From positions 1-64,000 of the forward strand of contig JBHGBM010000005.1 in assembly GCA_041946965.1 (NCBI GenBank): a stretch of DNA of 64,000 nt, in the 5' to 3' direction. Under the pieces are notes generated by a model. That model worked only from the letters and a program-made list of their open reading frames with translations, ran no database searches and was not told the DNA's origin. Positions 25,717-34,325 of the stretch are shown here, piece after piece. The position numbers and the translations under genes are program-made. Positions within the stretch are counted from its first letter, which is position 1, and every line of letters starts with the position of its first letter. The stretch is from JBHGBM01 sp041946965. GTDB lineage: Bacteria; Acidobacteriota; Terriglobia; Bryobacterales; Bryobacteraceae.

Positions 25717-28488
25717 TCAGCGGTAGCGGGCCAGTCTGCCGCTGAACACAGCGTGCGACAGATAGCCGATGTCCAGGCCGCTCGCGGTGAACTTGAGGCC
25801 ATCCGTCAAGAGCGGCGCCCGTCCGGCCATCAGGATACCCGACATCGGCTCCTCAGGATTGCTCGCCGGGAGCGTCGAGAGCACCACGGCGGGAATCGTC
25901 ACCGTGCCGGCCCCCGCTTTCTCCGTACACACGAACGCGGTCACCAGTTCGGTATCCTTGCTGATCATGCTCGGCAGGGCGACCGCTCCCGAAATGATCA
26001 CGTACTCGCCGGCGGGATCGCCGCCGCTCCAGCGGAAAGTCAGGTCCGTCGAGCGGTCGATCCCCGCCGCGGCGATCGCGTCCAGGTTCGTCCAGTCGAG
26101 CGGCGCGGGAGAAGCGGGAATTGAGAGCCGGGCCTGGAAGGGCGCCACGTCCGGCCCACCGGCGCCGTTGTCCACGCGAACAGTTCCGGGTTCGAGGAAC
26201 GGCGGGGGCATAGGTCTGTCGTTGATCCCCGGGGGTGCTATGACTCCCAATGCCTTGTGCGCTTCGTAGTAACGGTACCGCGTGCGGACCAGCCGGCCGG
26301 TTGCCGATTCCGTCGCCATATTCAGCCAGGAACCGCCGTTCAGAAAATTCGCCCGCATGGGAATGTAACCGGCTCCACCGAACTGAAATACATGCACCGC
26401 GCAGCCGCCCAGGGAAACGCCCCGCCCCGTAAACAGGTCCAGACCCTGGTCCCTGGCGGCGGCGCCGGCGTCCCAGCGGAAGAACTCGCCCCAAGCGCTG
26501 TCAACCAGCCCGGCGCCGGTTCCCAGGCCGGGAATCGTGGCGCTCACGTTCACCCGCACCGCCTGGATCCAGCCGACATTCAGCGCCCCGCCGCCGTCCA
26601 GTTTCGCCAGTTCCACGCTGGAGAGACCATGCGGATCGGAACAGATCTTCTCCGCCGGCGTAACCGCAATGGTGGCGAAGTTGCTCGCCACCGGCGGCGT
26701 TCCGAGCTTGATGGCGAGCGGCACGTAACACCCCACCGGGGCGTCGTCCGGGAGCGTGAAGATCACCTGGTCGATGCCCGGGTAATCCGTGGACCGCCCG
26801 CTATAGGAGACGGCAGCGCGCTTATTGCCCACCCACACTTCCACGTCATCGCGCAGGTTCGCCGCCGGCGCGGGGCGTGTCTCGTCGAAGGCGACAGGCC
26901 CCAGGCCGGTGCCCAGCAGGAACATCTTCTGTCCAGGGTGCGCGGCTTCGGTCAGCCCATTCGCGGGCTGGCTTTGGTCGGAGACGTAGTTGTGCGCGAC
27001 CGCGGGACCCGTGCCCGCACCGTTCACCGTGAAGATGCCGGGGACCGCATCCACGACGCGAATGCGCACACCGGCGCTGGAGCGGCCGTTGTACGTCACC
27101 GTGACGGTTCCGTCGCCGGACGGCGTGTCCGAAGGCAGAATAGCCAGCACTTCGAAGATGGACGTGGACACCATGACGGCGTCGGTGGAGAAGTCGCCGA
27201 CGGTCACCTTCACCGAGGTAGAGGCGAGCTGCCGCGGCAGCGGAAACGCAGTCGCTTTCACCTTGGCCGCCGGGCCCAGGTTCTGGCCCAGCACGGCGAA
27301 GGTGGAACCGCGCGCGACGCCGTAGTTGTTCGTGCCGGGCGGCGCATAGCTTGCGGCGTTCAGCGCCGCGCGGGCGATCACCGGCGGATGGATGGCCGCC
27401 GCCGGCCGTACGAGCGCAGCACGCTGCGGTCCGCGGCCCGACGCGAAGGGTGCGCCCGGCGCCAGGCTCAGCGCCCCGGTTTCCCCGTCGAGCAGGTACG
27501 AGGAGACGTTGTTGTCCAGCAGGTTCGTCACATACACATACTTGCCCGCGGGATCCGCCAGGACATCGAACGGAGCCCGGTACACGGTAAACGGCGAACC
27601 CGCCACGGGCGAAAGCGACCCATTGTTGGCGTCAACCGCGTAGACCGACACGGTATCGTCGTCGCCGTTCGCGACGATGGCGAACTTGCCCGATGGGTCG
27701 ACAGCGACCGCGGTGGGGCCCGCGCCGGCGGCGAACGGCGAATCCTTCACTGCCGCGAGCGCGCCGCTGCCGGGATCGATCGCATAGACGGACACGCTGT
27801 TGCCGCCCTGATTGGTCACATAGAGGAACTTGCCGGCCGGATCCGCGGCCAACCTTGATGGCCCTCTCCCGGCAGTGAACGGCGACCCAGGGATGGCGGT
27901 CAGCGCGCCGGTATTCGCGTCGATGCGGTACGCCGAGATGTTGTTCGAACTCTGGTTCGTCGCATAAAGGTACTTGCCCGAAGGCTCCACGGTCAATCCC
28001 GATGGACTTCCACCGGCCGGAGAAGGCGTACCGGGCACACGTGTCAGGGCGCCGCTGGAAGCGTCCAGGGCGAAGCCGACGATGTTGCCGCCACCCTGAT
28101 TGGCGACATACAGGAACTTGCCTTCGGGATCCACCTTCACCCCGATGGGATTCCCGCCCAGGCTGTACTGCGCTCCCGGCACTTTCTCCAGGGCGCCGCT
28201 GTCGGGATCGATCCGGAACGCCGCGATGTTCGGCCCCGACACGGCGTCACCCGCGTTCGCCGTGTAGATGAACTTGCCGCGCGGCTCAGCGGCCACGGCG
28301 TTGGGCCGGCCCGGCGTCGCAATGCGAGGCAACACCTCCGTCAGCGTTCCGGCTTCGGCGTTGACAATGAACGTGGAGACGGTCCCATCGCTTTGATTCG
28401 GGACGTAGACCAGTTGAGGAAACAGGCAGTTCCATGAACCGGCGAGGAAAAATGAGCCGGACACAAGGCACACGCGAAACGGTGACAT
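25717..28488 (-). CDS. Seven-bladed beta-propeller protein with TIGR03437-type domain
   Basis: A 923-aa protein. Residues of about 25-375 hold seven propeller blades of the lactonase/YVTN type (blade cores such as KFLYVTNQGGNSVSVYAID and KYVYVTNLLDNNVSSYLLD). Residues of about 385-640 match the TIGR03437 domain known from Solibacter (ALNAASYAPPG, FAVLGQNLGPAA, PGIFTVNGAGTGPAVAHN). The last 280 residues form an unassigned beta-rich part. The short hydrophobic N terminus could be a leader. It is probably cell-surface or secreted and binding in function; a lactonase activity is not implied by the fold. It converges on mutM with 7 bp between the stops. Confidence 0.82.
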   Translation of the reverse strand: MSPFRVCLVSGSFFLAGSWNCLFPQLVYVPNQSDGTVSTFIVNAEAGTLTEVLPRIATPGRPNAVAAEPRGKFIYTANAGDAVSGPNIAAFRIDPDSGALEKVPGAQYSLGGNPIGVKVDPEGKFLYVANQGGGNIVGFALDASSGALTRVPGTPSPAGGSPSGLTVEPSGKYLYATNQSSNNISAYRIDANTGALTAIPGSPFTAGRGPSRLAADPAGKFLYVTNQGGNSVSVYAIDPGSGALAAVKDSPFAAGAGPTAVAVDPSGKFAIVANGDDDTVSVYAVDANNGSLSPVAGSPFTVYRAPFDVLADPAGKYVYVTNLLDNNVSSYLLDGETGALSLAPGAPFASGRGPQRAALVRPAAAIHPPVIARAALNAASYAPPGTNNYGVARGSTFAVLGQNLGPAAKVKATAFPLPRQLASTSVKVTVGDFSTDAVMVSTSIFEVLAILPSDTPSGDGTVTVTYNGRSSAGVRIRVVDAVPGIFTVNGAGTGPAVAHNYVSDQSQPANGLTEAAHPGQKMFLLGTGLGPVAFDETRPAPAANLRDDVEVWVGNKRAAVSYSGRSTDYPGIDQVIFTLPDDAPVGCYVPLAIKLGTPPVASNFATIAVTPAEKICSDPHGLSSVELAKLDGGGALNVGWIQAVRVNVSATIPGLGTGAGLVDSAWGEFFRWDAGAAARDQGLDLFTGRGVSLGGCAVHVFQFGGAGYIPMRANFLNGGSWLNMATESATGRLVRTRYRYYEAHKALGVIAPPGINDRPMPPPFLEPGTVRVDNGAGGPDVAPFQARLSIPASPAPLDWTNLDAIAAAGIDRSTDLTFRWSGGDPAGEYVIISGAVALPSMISKDTELVTAFVCTEKAGAGTVTIPAVVLSTLPASNPEEPMSGILMAGRAPLLTDGLKFTASGLDIGYLSHAVFSGRLARYR

Positions 28489-28532
28489 TCTCAGGATTGT
28501 AACACCGCTTCAGGATGAATTAGGTGCTGTTA

Positions 28533-29690
28533 CTAGGATGTCACGGGCAGGAAGAAATCCTGCATCGAGAAATAGTATCCGCGGATGTGCGCCACCGGCG
28601 CGTCGTCCACCAGGTATGTGACCATGAAGATACGGCCGTCGGACAGCGCCGCCCACCCCGTGTAGCCCGTATCCGCGCGCGGGCTGCGGTCGTAGGCAAC
28701 CGGGAGCACGAGGCCGGATTGCCGGCTCAGTTCCTCTGCTGCGGCGCTCTCCACTGGTTCCAGGTAGGCGAACACGTTGTGCGCGCGCCCGGCGTTCTTG
28801 CCGCCCGGCAGCGGGAAACGCGCGCCGCCCTGGTTGTACCGGTAGGTCACCAGGATACGCCCGTCGGGAAGATAGCCCGCCACCGGCCGATGGCATCCGC
28901 CCATGAGCGTCTGATACGGCCCGCGCCACGTGCGGCCGTCGTCTTCAGAGAAACTCTTCAGCGCCGGCCAGCCCTTGTTGGAGTTCTCCCGCATGTAACA
29001 GACCAGCTTGCCGTCCGGCAATTCCAGTATGTGGCCTTCGTTGGTGTTATAGCGCGGGTCGCCGCAGATGGTGATGGCCTCGCCCCACGTCTTACCGCCG
29101 TCAGTGGAGCGATGCACCACCTGCTCGCGCTTGTTGCGCTGCAAGTTCTGGAAGTGCGTGCTCAGCAGCCAGGCGCCGGACCGGGTCTCCACGATGCGGC
29201 CCGGCACAATGCCGAACACGGGCGTTTCCGCGGGGCCTTTCCACGTCTTTCCCTCGTCGCCGCTGAACCACAGGAACACGCGGCTGTGCTTGAAGTCTCC
29301 GGACTCGCCCGGCGGATAGGCGATGCGGTCGCACGCCAGAAACAGCCGCCCGTCGCTGAGACGCCCGATGCGCGGACAGTTCCACTTGTAGATGACGCCG
29401 TTGCGCAGCTTCTCCTCGATCAGGACCTGCCGCCCGCTCCAGGTGAGCCCGTTGTCCGCGCTGCGGCGCAGCACCACGTTGCAGAAGGTCTTGGCGCTGT
29501 GCGCGTCGCTCTCACGGTAGACCACCAGGAGTTCGCCGCCGCGCAGGCGCACCATGTCGGGAAAGCCTTCGTGGCGGTCGTCCATGCGCGAAACCACCAC
29601 GGTGGTGATGGGGCTGGCCGGGCGGGGAGCGGGCTTCGCCGCCAGTCCCGCCCCGCACGCCGCCGACGATAAAAACGCCCGCCGCCGCAT
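28533..29690 (-). CDS. Sialidase-family (exo-alpha-sialidase-like) protein, Tat-exported
   Basis: A 385-aa six-bladed propeller of the sialidase/BNR type. Four Asp-box repeats are visible (RSADNGLTW, SGDEGKTW, STDGGKTW, SEDDGRTW). The N terminus MRRRAFLSSAACGAGLAA is a twin-arginine leader. The start at 29690 overlaps the receptor stop by one base (TGATG), which favours it over the in-frame ATG at 29714. Family members remove terminal sialic acid or related sugars; several acidobacterial homologues lack proven activity. Translation is likely coupled to the receptor, so this pair probably handles one glycan. Confidence 0.85.
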   Translation of the reverse strand: MRRRAFLSSAACGAGLAAKPAPRPASPITTVVVSRMDDRHEGFPDMVRLRGGELLVVYRESDAHSAKTFCNVVLRRSADNGLTWSGRQVLIEEKLRNGVIYKWNCPRIGRLSDGRLFLACDRIAYPPGESGDFKHSRVFLWFSGDEGKTWKGPAETPVFGIVPGRIVETRSGAWLLSTHFQNLQRNKREQVVHRSTDGGKTWGEAITICGDPRYNTNEGHILELPDGKLVCYMRENSNKGWPALKSFSEDDGRTWRGPYQTLMGGCHRPVAGYLPDGRILVTYRYNQGGARFPLPGGKNAGRAHNVFAYLEPVESAAAEELSRQSGLVLPVAYDRSPRADTGYTGWAALSDGRIFMVTYLVDDAPVAHIRGYYFSMQDFFLPVTS

Positions 29691-32600
29691 CAGTATTCGA
29701 TCCGCAGCCCCCAACGGATGGTGCGCGGCATGCTCGATTCACTGCTCACCGTTCCGAAGGCAGTGCTGGTTGGGCTCACGTTGGGAGCGTCGTAGGTCAC
29801 ATGATTGAAGGCGTTGAGGAACTGCGTCTGAAAACGCAGGCTCAGCTTCTCGTGCAGCTTCCATTGTTTCGCCACCGAGAGATCCCACTGGTTCATGCCG
29901 TCGCTGGTGAGCACACCGTAACGCGCCGACATGGTGTTGTAGTGGTAGACGAACGCCCTGCCGCTCACCTTGTTCAGGTTCACGTCTGTGTTGATGTAGC
30001 GCTCGGGTTTGCGCTGGCTTTCCGGCAGCACCAAATCGGAGACCTTGAAGGGTCCCGTGATCACCGGGTCGCCGATCCCCATCGGCGCGCCGCTCTGCGC
30101 CTGGTAAATGCCGCCCAATTGCCAGCCGCCGATGAACGCGTCTACCACTCCGTTCGCCGACGATCCAAATTTGCGGCCGCGGCCGACCGGGACCTCCCAC
30201 AGCCCATGGACCACGAAGCGGTGGGTGCGGTCGGAGCCCGAAAGCACCTCTTCCTGGAACGAGTCGCCGCCGTTGCGGAAGCCGCCGCTGCCCATGTTCT
30301 TCGACCACGTCCACGAACCCGAAAGCACCAGGCTGCGTGAGAACTGCTTTTCCACGCGGGCTTGCAGGGAGTGGTACCACGAGTAGCCAATGGGCTCCAG
30401 GTTCCGCCGCAGCGAGGTGTACTGCGGATACGGAACCAGCAGGCTGGAGCGATTGATGGTGGCGCTGTTCAGCCCCGTGCCCGGCAGCAGGTTCGCGAAG
30501 GGGTTCGCCACCTTCGCGGTGAGGAAGTTGTTCACCGCCTCATCGCGTACCGGCAGCGTGCTCAGGTACTGGTTCGGCATCACGTTCAACTCGCGCGTGA
30601 TCGGCAGCGCCGTGCCGCGGTTGCCCACGTACCCGATGTCGATGACGGTGCGGTCCCGCATCTGGTGCTGCACGTTCAGCGACCAGCGCTGCATGTATCC
30701 GTTGCGCGCCTTGGGGTTCAGGAACGTGAGGCTCTGTCCCAGGCTCGCCGCCGAGCCCAGCGCGCTCCCCTTGGGCTGGAGCAGTCCGCCGGGGAAGGGG
30801 TTGGTCAGGTTGGCGATAAAGGTCTGCCCCTGGTCCTGCGAAGCCACGAAATCGGTGCGCTGCGAGTAGCCGGTCTGGGTCACGTCCACCGTGCCCACGC
30901 GCAGGCCGATGAAGTCGTGGAAGATGCCGTAGCCGCCGCGCAGCGCGGTGTTGGGCCGCAATTGGTAGGCGAAGCCGAAACGCGGCTCGAAGTTGTTCGT
31001 ATCGGTGTCCCAGAGGCCGCGAGGCGCGCCGCCCACACCCGCAAACGTCAGCCCGCCGCGCACCTGAAACTGGCTGGCCGGAACCTCCGGGATGGGCGAT
31101 TTGGCATAGGCCGCCTTGGCCTGCGCCTCGATGGGGCTGGGCGCATCGAAATCGAAGTTACGGATGGTGCGGTTGTACCGCTCCGTGATGGGCGTCTCCA
31201 GTTCGTACCGCATACCGAAGTTCAGCGTCAGCCGCTGGGTGACCTTCCAGTCTTCCTGAATGAACAGCGAGGACATGATGCTTTGCTCGGCGTAGCTGGC
31301 GTTGATATCAGCATTGCCGCCGTCCGGCAGCCCGAACAGGAACGACGCGAGCCCCTGGCCCGTGGGCGCCGCGGCGGAGTTGTCCAGCGGGCCGCGCGTC
31401 CAGGTGGAGCCGAAGCTGAACGAACCCACCGCGTTGCCTTCGTCGCGCCGCGTTTCGCGGTACACGCGGTAATCGGCGCCGAACCGCAGGCTGTGGCGGC
31501 CGAACGTCTTGGTCACGTTCCCGGCGAAGGTATGGGTGTCATAGGCCTCGATGTAGCCCCATGTGCCGCCCAGGCTGGCGATTCCGGAAACGCTGATGGG
31601 CGGCATGGTGGCCAGGTCCTTCGAACGCGCGTTCACCCATGCAGGGGCGAAGTTCAGCGACCCCAGGTCGAAACCGGCGGAGATGGCGGGCCGCCGCTCG
31701 GACCAACGCGTGTACCCGTAACGCACGCCGATCACGGTGCTCGGATTCACCACCCAGACGTCGTCCAGCGCCGCGCCGCGGTTCAGCCGGTAGCGGTTGG
31801 TGCCCGTCGCGATGTTGTTGAAGTTGTTGTTCGCCACCTCGTGCAGGCGGTTCCAGTTGACGCGCAAGAACAGCCTGTGGCTCTCGCCGATGTTGTGATC
31901 CACCCTGGCGAGATTGGAAAGAAAGTCGTTGGTCTTGGAGCGCTGGCCGTTGTAATAGTTCTGTTGGAAATCCGCCGTTCCGGGCACGTTGGGCTGCGGC
32001 CAGTACTGGATGTAGGCCCTGGCCGTGGCGTTGATGCGGCTGGAAGGGATGATGTTGCCGGGCAGCGGCTGGCGGCTGTACCGTCCGCCGGCCGCTGGCG
32101 CAATCGTCATGGGATCGTACACCTGGTAGCGCGTCCCCAGCGCCAGCAGTTCAGACATGTCGCCTTCACGCATTTTCACCGTGGGCACGGTGCCGTTGAA
32201 CGGCTGCGGGTAGGAGTCCTTGTAGCCTTCGAATCCGTAAAAGAAGAATGTCTTGTCGCGGCCGTTGTAAATCTTAGGCAGGTACACCGGACCGCCCACC
32301 GAGGCGCCATAGTGATTAAGACGAAATGGAGGCTTGGCCTGCCCGGCGCGGTTGGTGAAGAACTGGTTGGCGTCCGTGGCCGAGTTCCGCAGATTCTCCC
32401 AAAGCGAGCCGTGGATCTGGTTGGTGCCCGACTTCAGGCTCACGTTCACGATGGCCCCCGGCGTGTTGCCGTAGCCCGCATCGTAGCTGGCGGTCTGCAC
32501 CTTGAACTCGCGGATCATATCGGTGGAGGGGATGAACGCCACGATGCGCCCGGCCGTGTCCGGCACGCCGTCCATCTGGAACTCGTTGCGGCGCACCGCG

Positions 32601-33172
32601 ACCCCGTTGGCGCCGAGGTCGGAGGTGGAGTCGTTATCGAACGTGCGCTGGTTCTTGACGTTGCCCAGGTTGAGCACGCCCGGCGCGAGACGCGTCAGCA
32701 TGAACGGGTTGCCGTCGCTCAGGGGCAGGTCCTGGATGCGCCTGGCATCCATCACCGAGCCGAGCGAGGCGTTGGTGGTCTCCACCAGGGGCGGCGCCGC
32801 GCTCACGTTCACCATCTCCTTGACGTCGCCCACCTCCAGGCGCATGTCCACCGCCACGCGGGCGCTTACCCGCACCTGTACTTCAGGCTGGGTGAAGCTC
32901 TTGAACCCGGGATGTTCCACCGTCACGCGGTACGTGCCAGGGATCAGGTAGGGCGCTTCGTAATTGCCGTTTTCGTTGGTGACGCGCGTCGCCGTCACGT
33001 TGGTTTCCAGGTTGGTGACGCGCACCTGCGCCTGGGGCACCGCCGACCCGCTGGGATCGGTCACCCTCCCCAGAATGGCGCCGAATGTGGATTGCGCGCG
33101 CGCGATTTGGACCGCCAGCGCGGAGGCCAGCAGACAGACCAGGGAAACTGCGATACGCCGTTGAGTAAACAT
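29690..33172 (-). CDS. TonB-dependent receptor, Oar-like, paired with sialidase
   Basis: A 1160-aa outer-membrane receptor with the same plan as the others: leader (about 1-27), regulatory-like Ig domain (ILGRVTDPSGSAVPQAQVRV, about 32-120), plug (about 130-250, with FQMDGVPD and IREFKVQTASYDAGYGN) and a barrel ending in RIEY (terminal Tyr). Its stop overlaps the sialidase start. The coupling suggests it imports a product of that enzyme. Substrate is inference only. Confidence 0.93.
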   Translation of the reverse strand: MFTQRRIAVSLVCLLASALAVQIARAQSTFGAILGRVTDPSGSAVPQAQVRVTNLETNVTATRVTNENGNYEAPYLIPGTYRVTVEHPGFKSFTQPEVQVRVSARVAVDMRLEVGDVKEMVNVSAAPPLVETTNASLGSVMDARRIQDLPLSDGNPFMLTRLAPGVLNLGNVKNQRTFDNDSTSDLGANGVAVRRNEFQMDGVPDTAGRIVAFIPSTDMIREFKVQTASYDAGYGNTPGAIVNVSLKSGTNQIHGSLWENLRNSATDANQFFTNRAGQAKPPFRLNHYGASVGGPVYLPKIYNGRDKTFFFYGFEGYKDSYPQPFNGTVPTVKMREGDMSELLALGTRYQVYDPMTIAPAAGGRYSRQPLPGNIIPSSRINATARAYIQYWPQPNVPGTADFQQNYYNGQRSKTNDFLSNLARVDHNIGESHRLFLRVNWNRLHEVANNNFNNIATGTNRYRLNRGAALDDVWVVNPSTVIGVRYGYTRWSERRPAISAGFDLGSLNFAPAWVNARSKDLATMPPISVSGIASLGGTWGYIEAYDTHTFAGNVTKTFGRHSLRFGADYRVYRETRRDEGNAVGSFSFGSTWTRGPLDNSAAAPTGQGLASFLFGLPDGGNADINASYAEQSIMSSLFIQEDWKVTQRLTLNFGMRYELETPITERYNRTIRNFDFDAPSPIEAQAKAAYAKSPIPEVPASQFQVRGGLTFAGVGGAPRGLWDTDTNNFEPRFGFAYQLRPNTALRGGYGIFHDFIGLRVGTVDVTQTGYSQRTDFVASQDQGQTFIANLTNPFPGGLLQPKGSALGSAASLGQSLTFLNPKARNGYMQRWSLNVQHQMRDRTVIDIGYVGNRGTALPITRELNVMPNQYLSTLPVRDEAVNNFLTAKVANPFANLLPGTGLNSATINRSSLLVPYPQYTSLRRNLEPIGYSWYHSLQARVEKQFSRSLVLSGSWTWSKNMGSGGFRNGGDSFQEEVLSGSDRTHRFVVHGLWEVPVGRGRKFGSSANGVVDAFIGGWQLGGIYQAQSGAPMGIGDPVITGPFKVSDLVLPESQRKPERYINTDVNLNKVSGRAFVYHYNTMSARYGVLTSDGMNQWDLSVAKQWKLHEKLSLRFQTQFLNAFNHVTYDAPNVSPTSTAFGTVSSESSMPRTIRWGLRIEY

Positions 33173-33329
33173 CGGTTATCATTCTCTGCCTTCGCGTTCG
33201 AGGTTGCAAGTTGCGGCAGGCCGCCGTTCCTCCTAACAGAACAAAAACGGCGAGCGTTCCAGGTGGCGGAACGGGCTAAGCGCAATGTTCCCCCTTCAGG
33301 ATTTCGCCAATTAGACGTAAAATGCCGCC

Positions 33330-34304
33330 ATGCCGCTCAGAATTACCACGTTCAATTGCGAGAACCTTTTTGGACGGTACTCCATCCTCGATAAACCGCC
33401 CAAACGTGAAATCACGAATTACGAGAACCTGCTGAAAATCCCGGAAGTGGTCACGCTCCAGCCGGGCCGCTCCGGGAAAATCAAGCCCGCCGCCATCTCC
33501 AAAGAGCAGCGCGCCAATACGGCCAAAGCCATCCTCGGGGCTCAACCCGACCTGCTCGCCGTGCAGGAGGTGGAGAACCTGACCACCCTGCGCCTGTTCA
33601 ACGCCAAGTACATGGACAGCGCCTTCGACCAGATCATCCTGGTGGACGGCAACGACGCCCGGGGGATCGACGTCGGCTTCCTGGTGCGCAAGGGATTACA
33701 GGCGCAGATTCTCGGCATGAGGACCCATTGCGACGAGTCCATCGCGGGCGGATATTTACCCAAAACAAACCGTCTGGATACCAAGACCATGTCGCAGGCG
33801 ATTTTCTCGCGTGATTGCCTGGAAGTGGACGTGAAAATCGACGGCGCGATTTTCACTTTTCTGGTGAATCATTTCAAAGCCCAGGACGCCAAGCCCGCTA
33901 CCACCCAAAAAAGGAGCCGGCAGGCCGCCCGCGTGGCGCAGCTCGCTACCGACGCCCGCAACGCCGGGAAGTACCCCATCGTGCTCGGCGATCTGAACAT
34001 CGACAACCGGCAGCACGACTACGACAACTCGCTCGATCCGCTGCTCGGGGTTCCCGTGCTCTCCGACCCGTTCGCCAACCTTGCCGCCGCGGACCGCTGG
34101 ACGCATTTCTACGATTCGGACAACAAGGTCAGCCGCCTGGATTACATCCTGATCGACTCCCGGCTCCACGCCGATGCCGTAGAGATCTACCGCGCGGGGC
34201 TGAGTCCCGAGTGCAAACAGTACACCGGCCCCCGCATCAAAGGCGTGAAGAAAGGCCTCGAGGCGAGCGACCACTGCCCCACCACGGTCGTACTGAGCTC
34301 GTGA
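33330..34304 (+). CDS. Endonuclease/exonuclease/phosphatase (EEP) family protein
   Basis: A 324-aa metal-dependent phosphohydrolase of the EEP fold. The active-site blocks are complete: FNCENLF (N-terminal Asn), AVQEVEN (metal Glu), NHFKAQD, VLGDLNID, SRLDYILI and the terminal SDHCPT (Asp-His). Nothing resembling a signal peptide is present, so it is likely cytoplasmic. The family includes nucleases and lipid or sugar phosphatases. The specific substrate is unknown. It is divergent from the upstream receptor (157 bp apart) and 21 bp ahead of the next receptor. Confidence 0.85.
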   Translation: MPLRITTFNCENLFGRYSILDKPPKREITNYENLLKIPEVVTLQPGRSGKIKPAAISKEQRANTAKAILGAQPDLLAVQEVENLTTLRLFNAKYMDSAFDQIILVDGNDARGIDVGFLVRKGLQAQILGMRTHCDESIAGGYLPKTNRLDTKTMSQAIFSRDCLEVDVKIDGAIFTFLVNHFKAQDAKPATTQKRSRQAARVAQLATDARNAGKYPIVLGDLNIDNRQHDYDNSLDPLLGVPVLSDPFANLAAADRWTHFYDSDNKVSRLDYILIDSRLHADAVEIYRAGLSPECKQYTGPRIKGVKKGLEASDHCPTTVVLSS

Positions 34305-34310
34305 ACTCAC

Positions 34311-34316
34311 TATAAT
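34311..34316 (+). promoter_or_regulatory. Perfect TATAAT box directly ahead of a receptor gene
   Basis: A consensus TATAAT lies in the 21-bp gap between the EEP gene and the receptor start at 34326. If used, transcription would begin about three bases ahead of the start codon, giving a nearly leaderless message. No good -35 element is seen. Confidence 0.3.
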
Positions 34317-34325
34317 GATGCTCGT

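Noticed and set aside
33255..33273. CGTTCC/GGAACG inverted repeat between divergent genes
   Set aside because: Six-base arms with an odd seven-base centre in GC-rich DNA are expected by chance; no supporting context.
30362..33394. 1010-codon plus-strand frame opposite the receptor at 29690-33172
   Set aside because: Antisense shadow; the minus-strand frame has a leader, known domains and a coupled neighbour.
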